Notes under the pieces: generated by a model | The model's input: the letters and a program-made list of their open reading frames with translations, nothing else | Database searches by the model: none | Told to the model about the DNA's origin: nothing | Translations under genes and position numbers: made by a program | NCBI GenBank assembly: GCA_964533705.1 | Contig: CAZHMN010000069.1 | Span: 1 to 16,100 of the forward strand | Length of the DNA: 16,100 nucleotides | Direction: 5' to 3' | Source of the DNA: CAZHMN01 sp964533705 | Lineage (GTDB): Bacteria > Electryoneota > B3-LCP | Shown here: piece by piece, positions 1-6,903 of the stretch | Layout of the letters: the number at the start of each line of letters is the position of its first letter | Position numbering within the stretch: the stretch's first letter is position 1

Positions 1-16
1 GACTTAAGGGCTTCAT
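1..16 (-). CDS. 5' end of a downstream gene (partial)
   Basis: Only the start of this gene is inside the window. The minus strand reads a near-perfect Shine-Dalgarno (AAGGAGG, about 21-27), five bases, then ATG at 16-14 and the codons for M-K-P-L-S before the window edge. It begins 31 bases after the stop of the T9SS protein gene, and I see no terminator hairpin in the gap, so the two are probably co-transcribed. The call rests on the ribosome binding site and spacing alone. No product can be named from five residues. Confidence 0.55.
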
Positions 17-47
17 GATTGCCTCCTTTTAAGGCTAAATTGAAGTC

Positions 48-2696
48 TTATTTCAACAACACCAATTTCTGACTGGCGCTATATTCCCCCGCCTGTAAGC
101 GTAAGATGTATATCCCCGAAGCCAGATTTGATCCATCGAAGAGGAGGGTGTGGGTGCCGGGGGAATGCCAGGCATCCGGTAGGGGCGAGGCATGCCTCGC
201 CCCTACGATTCGACCACATATATCGAACACGTCCAGTTTGACGTAAGAACGCACCGGCAAGGAGAAAGTGATTTTGGTGGTGGCGTTGAAGGGGTTGGGG
301 TGAGGGGGAAGCAGGGCGAATTCACAGGGTAGAGTCACCGGTTCTTCTTGGACGGCGGTGGCGTCTTCCCACTCGATGACCTTGCAGTAGATGTCTCCCT
401 GGCCGCCAGGGTTGCGGAAGTCGGTCCAGGTGAAGTAGAGCCGGTCTTCGGGGCCGAAAGCGACGGCGGGTTCCTTCTGCAGCGGCCCGATGGGGTCGCT
501 GTTGACGCGGTATTCTTCCCCGTACGTAGTGCCGTCGGGATTGAACTGGCGGCAGAAGATGTCGCCTTCATCGAAGCGGGCGTCCTGCCAGCAGATGGCG
601 AAGTTACCGGAGGAATCGGAGACGGCAATAACCGAAGTGCTAACCGGCATTGCTTCTACCTCAGTTATAGCCACTGGATCATTTATGAACAGACCATCCG
701 CATCAAGTGATCTCAAGAAAATTTCCCCTTCTTGCAACCATGTTATCCAATAACCTACGGCGGATTTCTCCACATCAGGAATACTTACACCATGTGGATC
801 TGCAACCAGTAATGGATCTTCTATCAGATACTGGTAACCGTAGCCTCTTTGCAAAAAAATCTCTCCGGGACCGTTCCAATCAACCCAAGTGATTACAAAC
901 CTGCCATCGTCTCTTAAACTGACTTTCGATTGACAACCAAATGAGTTGATCGGATGCCAACTAAGAAATGGAGTAGTACTATAAAGAGGGGCAAAGAGAG
1001 AGTCGTACGCCCTGTAATAGATCTGCTCAATCCAGTACCAAAGATAGTCCCAGTAAGAATGAGCCCATATCAGCAGACTCCAATTTGCGGAATTGAAATC
1101 AATGTATGGGAAAGCGCTGTTGAAGTATTGACCCCATTGGGAGCATTGGAAATTTATTATTGCACCTTCCCATTGGCTTGCACTAAACATTGTGCCAAAT
1201 AAATATTTTGAATTAGTTGGCCATATAACCAATGAGACCCCATCGCCGAAATTCTCGATCTGGCCATAATATGTTCCAATAGAATCCAAATCAGGGTTCA
1301 TGGAGACGACTGTATCTTCAGCGGAAGGCATTCCATTTTCATCAAAAAATCGGGTGTACAGATAATCGAAAATTTCGAATTGATTTAGATAGATTATGCG
1401 AAAAGATCCATCTGAATGAACACAAATGTCTGACATTCTTTGAATCGGGCCTGTCCCTTCCTCATATATCCAACTAATCCTTTCGCAGGAATCCAGAGTA
1501 GCTATTTCGTAGGTTCTCAAGCCAACATACCCCACACCGAAAGTGTAGAGAAACTGCTCATTGTTAAGCTGGCACAAATCGTAATCCAGGGTTATACCCG
1601 TTGGGACGATTGAATCATCTGCAACCGTGGACTTTAATACATTGTAATAGTCCGAATGTGGTTGAATCGTTCCTCCATATTCCCAATATTCCCACCACCT
1701 AAAAGTACACACTCGCCCCGTATCGGGAAGACAAAGAATGTCAGACCAAGATTTTACTAGAAAACCCTCATCAACATCCCTATGCCAAAGACTTGGAATT
1801 GAAGGTGTCCCTGTTTGTAATCCGTATTGGTCAAGGTTAAATAACAGAATTTGCCAATCATAATCCGTACTGATATTTGTGTACTGATATAGGATTCCTT
1901 CACCATCAATGTTAAATCTAACCAGTGAATTCACGACATTCGGTTCCGCATACGCTTCTGCCATATCAAAAACATCCCCCATGAAGGACCCGCCGGAATC
2001 AAGCCATCTACCACGACTATACGTAGAGTTTGCCACCCATGATATCAGCACTCGTCCATCGGGGTGGTTCTGGGCTTCTAAGCCCAAGATGGAGCCGGTA
2101 CTGTCGGGGCGGATGGGGAAGTTCTCGCCGATCAGGTTGCCGTCGAAATCCACAATCTGAGCCCAGATCTTGCTGGAATCGCGCTCATCATACCAGACCA
2201 GGATGTAACCGCCATCCAGCGCGGCGATGCTCAAGGTATCTCTGGCGACATTGTCGAAATTGTCCTCGACGCGGACAGGCTGAGACAGCGGATTGCCCTG
2301 TGCGTCCAAAGATCGGAAGAGGATGCGGTTGGGCTCTCTGGCTTCGATCCAGGCGGCACCCACGCCGCCCGAGCTGATGACCAGGCGGGGCTGCTGGCAG
2401 TCATAGTCTCCTTCCCGGACGTTTAAGTAGCTCGCTTCGCCCAGGGCCTGCAGATCGTAGTCGAAGCGGTTGATGGCCACGTCCCAGTTGCCGCCGTCCC
2501 GCAGGGACAGCCAGGTGGTGTAGATGGTTTCGGTGTCCCAATTGGCGACGGAGTAGGGGCTGGATTGCGGTGGGTGTCCCGGCGGTTCGATATTGACCTG
2601 GAAGTCTTCCAGGATGGTGTCGGCGATTAGATTGTTGGGAGTGGATAAGAGGATAATTATGAAAGTGATGACAGCGAGAGATCTATGCCTGAACAT
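48..2696 (-). CDS. Secreted repeat protein with T9SS (type A-like) C-terminal sorting domain
   Basis: An 882-residue exported protein of unknown specific role. The ATG at 2696 is chosen because GAGGAGG lies about 5 bases upstream and the protein then opens with a signal peptide (basic FRHR, hydrophobic residues 7-19, likely cleavage after Ala25). An in-frame start at 2741 would overlap the promoter. The body holds recurring beta-strand units such as 'ILVWYDERD', 'FVITWVDWN', 'FAICWQDARFDEGDI' and 'LYFTWTDFRNPGGQGDI', which suggests a beta-propeller-like surface protein; this fold is inferred. Residues 791-882 are a classic T9SS/FlgD-like sorting domain: PHPNPFN, VKLDVFDICGR, FDGSNLASGIYILRL and a Lys end. 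Known biology: this domain directs passage through the outer membrane and often surface attachment. Oddities: a palindromic repeat is embedded in the sorting domain (residues 831-840), and the middle third of the gene is AT-rich. Confidence is high for export and low for function. Confidence 0.88.
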   Translation of the reverse strand: MFRHRSLAVITFIIILLSTPNNLIADTILEDFQVNIEPPGHPPQSSPYSVANWDTETIYTTWLSLRDGGNWDVAINRFDYDLQALGEASYLNVREGDYDCQQPRLVISSGGVGAAWIEAREPNRILFRSLDAQGNPLSQPVRVEDNFDNVARDTLSIAALDGGYILVWYDERDSSKIWAQIVDFDGNLIGENFPIRPDSTGSILGLEAQNHPDGRVLISWVANSTYSRGRWLDSGGSFMGDVFDMAEAYAEPNVVNSLVRFNIDGEGILYQYTNISTDYDWQILLFNLDQYGLQTGTPSIPSLWHRDVDEGFLVKSWSDILCLPDTGRVCTFRWWEYWEYGGTIQPHSDYYNVLKSTVADDSIVPTGITLDYDLCQLNNEQFLYTFGVGYVGLRTYEIATLDSCERISWIYEEGTGPIQRMSDICVHSDGSFRIIYLNQFEIFDYLYTRFFDENGMPSAEDTVVSMNPDLDSIGTYYGQIENFGDGVSLVIWPTNSKYLFGTMFSASQWEGAIINFQCSQWGQYFNSAFPYIDFNSANWSLLIWAHSYWDYLWYWIEQIYYRAYDSLFAPLYSTTPFLSWHPINSFGCQSKVSLRDDGRFVITWVDWNGPGEIFLQRGYGYQYLIEDPLLVADPHGVSIPDVEKSAVGYWITWLQEGEIFLRSLDADGLFINDPVAITEVEAMPVSTSVIAVSDSSGNFAICWQDARFDEGDIFCRQFNPDGTTYGEEYRVNSDPIGPLQKEPAVAFGPEDRLYFTWTDFRNPGGQGDIYCKVIEWEDATAVQEEPVTLPCEFALLPPHPNPFNATTKITFSLPVRSYVKLDVFDICGRIVGARHASPLPDAWHSPGTHTLLFDGSNLASGIYILRLQAGEYSASQKLVLLK
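179..206. repeat. Perfect 28-bp palindrome inside the coding sequence
   Basis: The left arm gtaggggcgaggca (179-192) is followed directly by its exact reverse complement (193-206), with no loop. It lies in frame in the T9SS sorting domain of the preceding gene and encodes residues V831-P840 (VGARHASPLP). It falls between the conserved 'DICGRI' strand and the conserved 'WHSPGTH' strand, where family members normally have a short turn. It has the form of a dispersed palindromic element of the REP/MITE kind. Dispersal cannot be shown from one window. Confidence 0.85.
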
Positions 2697-2730
2697 TTTA
2701 GCCTCCTCTCTAAAAAATATGTGATGTTTA

Positions 2731-2759
2731 ATAATAACCAAATTTTAATCAAAAGTCAA
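2731..2759 (-). promoter_or_regulatory. Sigma-70-like promoter of the T9SS protein gene
   Basis: On the minus strand, TTGACT (2759-2754) and TATTAT (2736-2731) are separated by exactly 17 bases. Each hexamer matches the consensus at five of six positions. The predicted start near 2724 leaves a leader of about 28 bases before the ATG, which includes the Shine-Dalgarno. A short hairpin (gtgcaa / ttgcac, 2760-2775) lies between the permease stop and the -35 box. It has no adjoining U-run and would be at most a weak terminator. Confidence 0.7.
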
Positions 2760-2784
2760 GTGCAATTTTTTGCACCGAGTCGAT

Positions 2785-4620
2785 TTAGAATGATCTCTTG
2801 CGCTTGCCTAAAAGCACGATGTCCCGGAGGGCTTCGACACTTTTGGCTCTCATCCACTTCTTCTCGAAATCGGGATCCTGGACGATCTGGGCGATGGCCG
2901 CCAGCGATTGAAGGTGGAAATTGCGTTCGTCTCTGGTTCCCACCAGAACGAAGATCGTATGGACGTTCGGGGCGGATTCGGAGAATTCTATCCCTTCTTT
3001 GCAGCGGGCCAGAAGGATGTCAAAATGCCGGTTACCGTCTATGACGATGTGGGGGATGGCGATGCCGGGGCTGATCACCGTGCTGCTTTCCTTCTCACGT
3101 TCCAGGAGTTTACGGAACAGTTCATCCGGCCTAATGTCCAGGTTTCCGGCCATGGCGTAGGCGACGGATTGAAAGAATTTCTCCACCGGTATCGCATCAC
3201 TACGATCCATGACGATGCAGTGCTCGATGATGCCGTCAAATCGGTCACTGACGATGGCGTCTCGCTCCCGGATGATTTCTTTTAGTTCCGTTTCTAACAG
3301 ATGGTTGGTCAGCTCTTTTGCGGTAATTCGTTCGATCAGATGCAGAAGAGCGTATTCCCTTACCGCGCGGATTCTGCCGTAGAACCAATAGAAGAACAGG
3401 CCGCTGACGACCAGAATCAGACTGATCAAGATCGCTTCATGGCCAATTCTCCAGAGCAGCAACATGAAACCGGCGATGCCCAGTAGCTGAATCCAGGGAT
3501 AGAATGGAGCTCTCAGGCGAGGCTGATAGTTTTGCAGGTGGCTTTCCCGCAGGATGATCACTGCCAGGCAGGCAAAAATATAGGTGAGGATAAGAACACT
3601 GGAGGCTGCCTTAACGATGACGTCCAATTCTAGAAAGAGTGCCGCGATCATGAGCAGGCCGGTCACCAGGATGGAATAGTGAGGGGTTTTGAATCTTTCG
3701 TTGATATGACCCAAGAAATCGGGCATCAAGCCGTCGCGGCTTAGAGCCAGCGGGTACCTCGATGCGCCCATAATGCCAGCGTTCGCCGCGGAGGTGAAAG
3801 CCAGAATAGCGATCAGGCCGAACAAGATCGCTCCCCAGGGTCCTAAAATCATACCTGCAGCGTCTGAAATCGGGATCATGGAAAGGCTCAACTGAGCCCC
3901 GTTCAACACACCCACCGTTACGAAGATGATGGCGTTGTAAATGAGACACACCGCCACCAGCGAAATGATCATTCCCAGGGGGAGAGTACGTCCGGGATCC
4001 TTAATTTCTTCGGCCAGACTGGCGACTTTTAGAAGGCCTCCGAAGGATACGAAGACGAAACCAGCTGTAGAAATGACGGCTCCCCATCCGTTGGGATTGA
4101 AGGTTGAGAAGTTCTGCACGTCAATTGCTTTTATGCCGCGCAGTGCATAGAGGAGCAAAGCAGCCAGAATGATGAAAACCAGCAGCACCTGAATTCTCCC
4201 GGCCCCCTTAACGCCCAAAATGTTGATGGCAATGAAAATAATACACAGCGCAATGGCGATGATCCGGATTTCCACATCGAGGATCAATGCGGTGAAAACG
4301 GACATACCAATCAGTTCGAAAGCGCTCTTTAGAGCCAGGGCCAACAGCGTACTGATGCCGTAAACGGTGCCCACCGCAGGGCCCATACTCCGCGTGACGT
4401 AAAAGTAGGTGCCCCCCGCTTTGGGCATGGCGGAAGCCAGTTCCGCCTGGCTGAGCATTCCTGTTGTGGCCAGCAGGCCGGCCAGAAAATAGGCGGCTAT
4501 GACCGCCGGGCCGGCTTGAGCGTAAGCCAGGCCGGGAAGGATGAACAACCCTGAGCTCATGATGGCGCCCAGGGTAATGCTGAAGACATGCAGGAGGTTG
4601 AGTTCTTTTTTCAGCATCAT
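2785..4620 (-). CDS. APC-superfamily amino acid permease fused to a PTS EIIA domain
   Basis: A 611-residue inner-membrane carrier. Residues 1-415 form a hydrophobic APC-family transporter with about 12 membrane segments. The family's first-helix signature G-A-I-M-S-S-G-L-F-I-L-P-G is at 18-30, and 'EEIKDPGRTLPLGM' is at 204-217. A charged helical linker (about 416-470, containing ERDAIVSDRFDGIIEH) follows, resembling those in transporters fused to regulatory domains. Residues 470-605 match the fructose/nitrogen-type EIIA fold (PTS_EIIA_2): 'REKESSTVISPGIAIPH' carries the expected phospho-accepting His524, and a second conserved His569 lies in 'FHLQSLAAIAQ'. Family knowledge: the transporter moves amino acids by proton or sodium coupling or by exchange, and the EIIA domain is probably regulatory, since APC carriers do not phosphorylate substrate. 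The gene starts 11 bases after the PH-domain gene, so they are likely one operon. Two ATGs in tandem (4620, 4617) could each be the start. The substrate cannot be read from the sequence. Confidence 0.87.
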   Translation of the reverse strand: MMLKKELNLLHVFSITLGAIMSSGLFILPGLAYAQAGPAVIAAYFLAGLLATTGMLSQAELASAMPKAGGTYFYVTRSMGPAVGTVYGISTLLALALKSAFELIGMSVFTALILDVEIRIIAIALCIIFIAINILGVKGAGRIQVLLVFIILAALLLYALRGIKAIDVQNFSTFNPNGWGAVISTAGFVFVSFGGLLKVASLAEEIKDPGRTLPLGMIISLVAVCLIYNAIIFVTVGVLNGAQLSLSMIPISDAAGMILGPWGAILFGLIAILAFTSAANAGIMGASRYPLALSRDGLMPDFLGHINERFKTPHYSILVTGLLMIAALFLELDVIVKAASSVLILTYIFACLAVIILRESHLQNYQPRLRAPFYPWIQLLGIAGFMLLLWRIGHEAILISLILVVSGLFFYWFYGRIRAVREYALLHLIERITAKELTNHLLETELKEIIRERDAIVSDRFDGIIEHCIVMDRSDAIPVEKFFQSVAYAMAGNLDIRPDELFRKLLEREKESSTVISPGIAIPHIVIDGNRHFDILLARCKEGIEFSESAPNVHTIFVLVGTRDERNFHLQSLAAIAQIVQDPDFEKKWMRAKSVEALRDIVLLGKRKRSF

Positions 4621-4631
4621 CGAGGATCCGA

Positions 4632-5210
4632 TTATTCCTTCTCCAGCAATTTCCGGATCGAAGTGACCTCTTCCAAGATGCTCTTCATGGTATTCGAATC
4701 AGTCATCGCCGGAGGAGTTTCGGTCGTATCCATTGCTCCAATGGCTACATGACCAACGACTCTTTTCATGATGGCGTTTTTAATTTCGTTGAGATCCTTG
4801 ACGCCGAGGATCAGGAGTTCAGCCCTGGCGCCCTGTTGTCCGCCCGCTCCGGCGGTTTGGACATGAACAGTTCCTATTTTGTACAGGCGTTGAACCGGCC
4901 CCTGAGATACGTCTACGTTGGTAATTTTCGTGTAAGGCACGGTGACATGTCTACGCCAGAAAACCCCTTTCTTACCCCTAACTGCTTCCTCTTCGATGGC
5001 GTATTCCAGTGATTTAAAGTAGGCCGGAAGCCAGAAGACAAAGAATAAAATGAAGAGGAATAATCCAACGATTAAGAGGCTGAACACCAACGGTTGGACC
5101 GTCAAGGCTAACACGATACATGCCACCAGGATAGGCAATGAAAAAATCACCAACATCAGAAACCAAATCGCCAGTTCCCCCCGATCGGGTTTAATAATCA
5201 GATTTTCCAC
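4632..5210 (-). CDS. Membrane protein with bacterial PH domain (bPH2, YdbS/DUF304-like)
   Basis: A 192-residue protein. Two adjacent hydrophobic segments (about 14-37 and 41-63) form a membrane hairpin. A bacterial PH-like domain (about 65-150) follows, with 'LEYAIEEEAVRGKKGVFWRRHVTVPY' and the family core 'TKITNVDVSQGPVQRLYKIG', then 'VHVQTAG'. A polar tail ends in a short helix (about 172-192) that could form a coiled coil. The start is GTG at 5210, supported by TGAGGAG three bases upstream. Members of this family are membrane-associated and their biochemical role is poorly known. The short gap to the permease-EIIA gene suggests the two are made together; a functional link is only inferred. 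Confidence 0.8.
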   Translation of the reverse strand: MENLIIKPDRGELAIWFLMLVIFSLPILVACIVLALTVQPLVFSLLIVGLFLFILFFVFWLPAYFKSLEYAIEEEAVRGKKGVFWRRHVTVPYTKITNVDVSQGPVQRLYKIGTVHVQTAGAGGQQGARAELLILGVKDLNEIKNAIMKRVVGHVAIGAMDTTETPPAMTDSNTMKSILEEVTSIRKLLEKE

Positions 5211-5262
5211 GATCTCCTCACTTTCTGAGTAGAGTTGTAAGACTTATTGCTTGTGAAACGGC

Positions 5263-5291
5263 AATTTACTCTCTTTTGAAATCAAAATCAA
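5263..5291 (-). promoter_or_regulatory. Possible promoter of the PH-protein / permease operon
   Basis: On the minus strand, TTGATT (5291-5286) is followed after 17 bases by TAAATT (5268-5263). Each hexamer matches the sigma-70 consensus at four of six positions. It begins just after the U-run of the peptidase T terminator and leaves a leader of about 45 bases before the GTG. The position is right but the match is moderate. Confidence 0.42.
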
Positions 5292-5293
5292 GC

Positions 5294-5322
5294 AAAAAAT
5301 AAGAGGCCGGCGAACCGGCCTC
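5294..5322 (-). terminator. Rho-independent terminator of peptidase T
   Basis: The arms gaggccgg (5303-5310) and ccggcctc (5315-5322) form a perfect 8-bp GC-rich stem with a 4-base loop. On the minus strand the stem is followed by TTATTTTTTG. It lies downstream of the peptidase T stop codon and upstream of the PH-protein operon, as expected for a boundary between transcription units. Confidence 0.8.
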
Positions 5323-5338
5323 GATATTTGCTTGCGCT

Positions 5339-5358
5339 GCCGCCTGCGGAGAGGCGGC
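5339..5358. repeat. Hairpin repeat, copy 1 (type shared with 16040-16065)
   Basis: gccgcct (5339-5345) and aggcggc (5352-5358) pair perfectly around the loop gcggag. The surrounding sequence, gctgccgcctgcggag then aggcggcggcacac, aligns with 16040-16069 over 30 bases with few differences. One difference pair is compensatory: C-G in the stem here, A-T there. It is a small dispersed palindromic element between two genes. It has no adjoining U-run and does not look like a terminator. Confidence 0.65.
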
Positions 5359-5480
5359 GGCACACAATTGGCGTATCTAACGTTTTGGCTATATCTTAGG
5401 AGAAGGCGGCTGTAAACGGAATTTCCACGGAGTGTTGTCGAGTCCCCCTGCACTCGACGCAATCCTAGTGGTTTTGTCCA

Positions 5481-6737
5481 TTATTTCTCAGCCCACAACG
5501 CAGCCAAATGCACGATGGTCTCAGCCGCTTTCTGGAGGCTGGACTTGGCGATCCATTCTTTGCGGGAATGAAAGAGCATGCCCCCGGCGAAGACGTTGGG
5601 CGTGGGATGTCCCATCAGGGAGAGCCTCGATCCGTCGGTGCCTCCGCGAATGGCCTTTTGATGAACGGTGATACCCGCCATTTCCATGGCTTTTTTGGCC
5701 AGTTCCACGGATTCAGGGTGCTTCTCCATCACCACCCACATATTCTCGTACTGGTGCTTGAATTCGATATTGATTTTCAGACCGGGATAACGCACCTCGA
5801 AGTACTCCTGCAGTTTACGCAGGTAATTCATGCGTTTTTCGTTGATTTTGACGTCGAAATCGCGGATGATCATCTTGATTTCGGCGGATTCTTCCGTTCC
5901 GGAAAGGCTGGTGACGTGGAAGAAGCCTTCGCGCAGTTCGGTGTGTTCGGGGGTTTCGTGTTCGGGCATGGCAGCCAGGAAGCGGGCGGCCACGGTTGCC
6001 GCGTTGATCATCTTGTTCTTGGCGAATCCGGGGTGCACACTGATACCCTGGATTTTAATGGTCGCTCCCCAGGCGTCGAAACATTCAGCCTCTAATTCAC
6101 CGGGTTCGCCGCCGTCCATAGTGTAGCAGTAGGTGGGAAGCTTGTCCGTGTTGATTTTGGCGGTGCCCATGCCAATTTCCTCATCCGGGGTGAAGCAAAT
6201 GCGGATTTCGCCGTGCTTCAGTTCGGGAAATTTTCTGAAAGCCGCCAGTGCAGCCATGATTTCGGCAATACCAGCCTTGTCGTCGGCGCCCAGCAGCGTT
6301 TGTCCGGAAGCGGAGATAATCGTATCGCCGACGAAATCTTTCAGTTCGGGCGAATCGTCAAGCGTGACCTTCAGCTCGGGATCATCGGGAAAGGTCAGAG
6401 GTGATCCGTCGTAATTCTCTCGAAAGAAGGGCTTGACGTTTTCACCGGATACGGCTGCGGAAGTATCCACATGAGCGACCAAACCGATGGGTGTGCGACC
6501 CGCTCCGGGGCTGGCCGGAAGGGTGGCGTATAGGTAACAGTATTCGTCCAGTTCGACGTTTTCCAATCCCAGCTCCTTCAATTCACCTTCCAGCAGGCGA
6601 GCCAAATCGAACTGCCGCTCGGTGGAAGGATGAGTGCCGGTCGTCTCGTCGGAGGTGGTATGAACTTTTACGTAACGCAGAAAGCGAGTTAAAGCCTCTT
6701 CTTGCAGAAACGATTTAATTTCATTTGATAATGACAT
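5481..6737 (-). CDS. pepT: Peptidase T (tripeptide aminopeptidase, M20B)
   Basis: A cytoplasmic dizinc aminopeptidase that removes the N-terminal residue of tripeptides, 418 residues against about 408 for the E. coli enzyme. All expected metal and catalytic residues are visible: His89 and Asp91 in 'VAHVDTS', Asp152 in 'LLGADDKAGIAEIM', Glu186/Glu187 in 'FTPDEEIGMG', Asp208 in 'MDGGEPGELE' and His390 in 'GGMLFHSRKEW'. The family stretch 'IRGGTDGSRLSLMGHPTPN' is also intact. The ATG at 6737 is chosen because AAGGA lies 7 bases upstream. The ATG at 6743 is too close to that site, and an upstream in-frame start at 6800 would overlap the -10 box. The gene is a single transcription unit with its own promoter and terminator. 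It would finish the digestion of peptides imported from outside. Confidence 0.95.
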   Translation of the reverse strand: MSLSNEIKSFLQEEALTRFLRYVKVHTTSDETTGTHPSTERQFDLARLLEGELKELGLENVELDEYCYLYATLPASPGAGRTPIGLVAHVDTSAAVSGENVKPFFRENYDGSPLTFPDDPELKVTLDDSPELKDFVGDTIISASGQTLLGADDKAGIAEIMAALAAFRKFPELKHGEIRICFTPDEEIGMGTAKINTDKLPTYCYTMDGGEPGELEAECFDAWGATIKIQGISVHPGFAKNKMINAATVAARFLAAMPEHETPEHTELREGFFHVTSLSGTEESAEIKMIIRDFDVKINEKRMNYLRKLQEYFEVRYPGLKINIEFKHQYENMWVVMEKHPESVELAKKAMEMAGITVHQKAIRGGTDGSRLSLMGHPTPNVFAGGMLFHSRKEWIAKSSLQKAAETIVHLAALWAEK

Positions 6738-6791
6738 ATTCATTTCCTTTACTTCAGGATATTTTTTTGTGTTTTTTAAAAATTTGCTTCC

Positions 6792-6820
6792 AATATACAC
6801 AATGTCTTACCAAGATGCAA
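6792..6820 (-). promoter_or_regulatory. Sigma-70-like promoter of pepT
   Basis: The minus strand carries TTGCAT (6820-6815), a 17-base spacer and TATATT (6797-6792). Transcription would begin near 6785, giving a leader of about 48 bases that is AT-rich and ends in the AAGGA site. Its position downstream of the aldolase terminator fits an independent transcription unit. Confidence 0.65.
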
Positions 6821-6839
6821 GTCCGTTTTCTTAAACGTG

Positions 6840-6875
6840 CCAAGAAGAAAGGCGGGGGTTTTCCGTCCCCGCCTT
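6840..6875 (-). terminator. Rho-independent terminator of the aldolase gene
   Basis: aaggcgggg (6849-6857) and ccccgcctt (6867-6875) form a perfect 9-bp stem with a 9-base loop. On the minus strand the stem is followed by TCTTCTTGG, an imperfect U-rich tract. It lies about 28 bases past the aldolase stop and just upstream of the pepT promoter. Confidence 0.75.
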
Positions 6876-6903
6876 AACAATCAATCCAGCGAGCGGTAGG
6901 TGG

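Noticed and set aside
2785..3270. Permease C-terminal domain read as a universal stress protein (UspA), common in similar fusions
   Set aside because: The REKESSTVISPGIAIPH motif with its active-site His is diagnostic of EIIA. No UspA ATP-binding motif (G-2x-G-9x-G-S/T) is seen.
5508..6095. Plus-strand open reading frame (195 codons) opposite peptidase T
   Set aside because: It lies wholly inside pepT, whose catalytic residues are all intact on the other strand. Its composition is that of a shadow frame.
6738..6800. Longer peptidase T from a start at 6800 (21 extra residues)
   Set aside because: It would overlap the -10 box at 6792-6797 and precede the predicted transcription start. The extra residues are not part of the family, and a good ribosome binding site serves the ATG at 6737.
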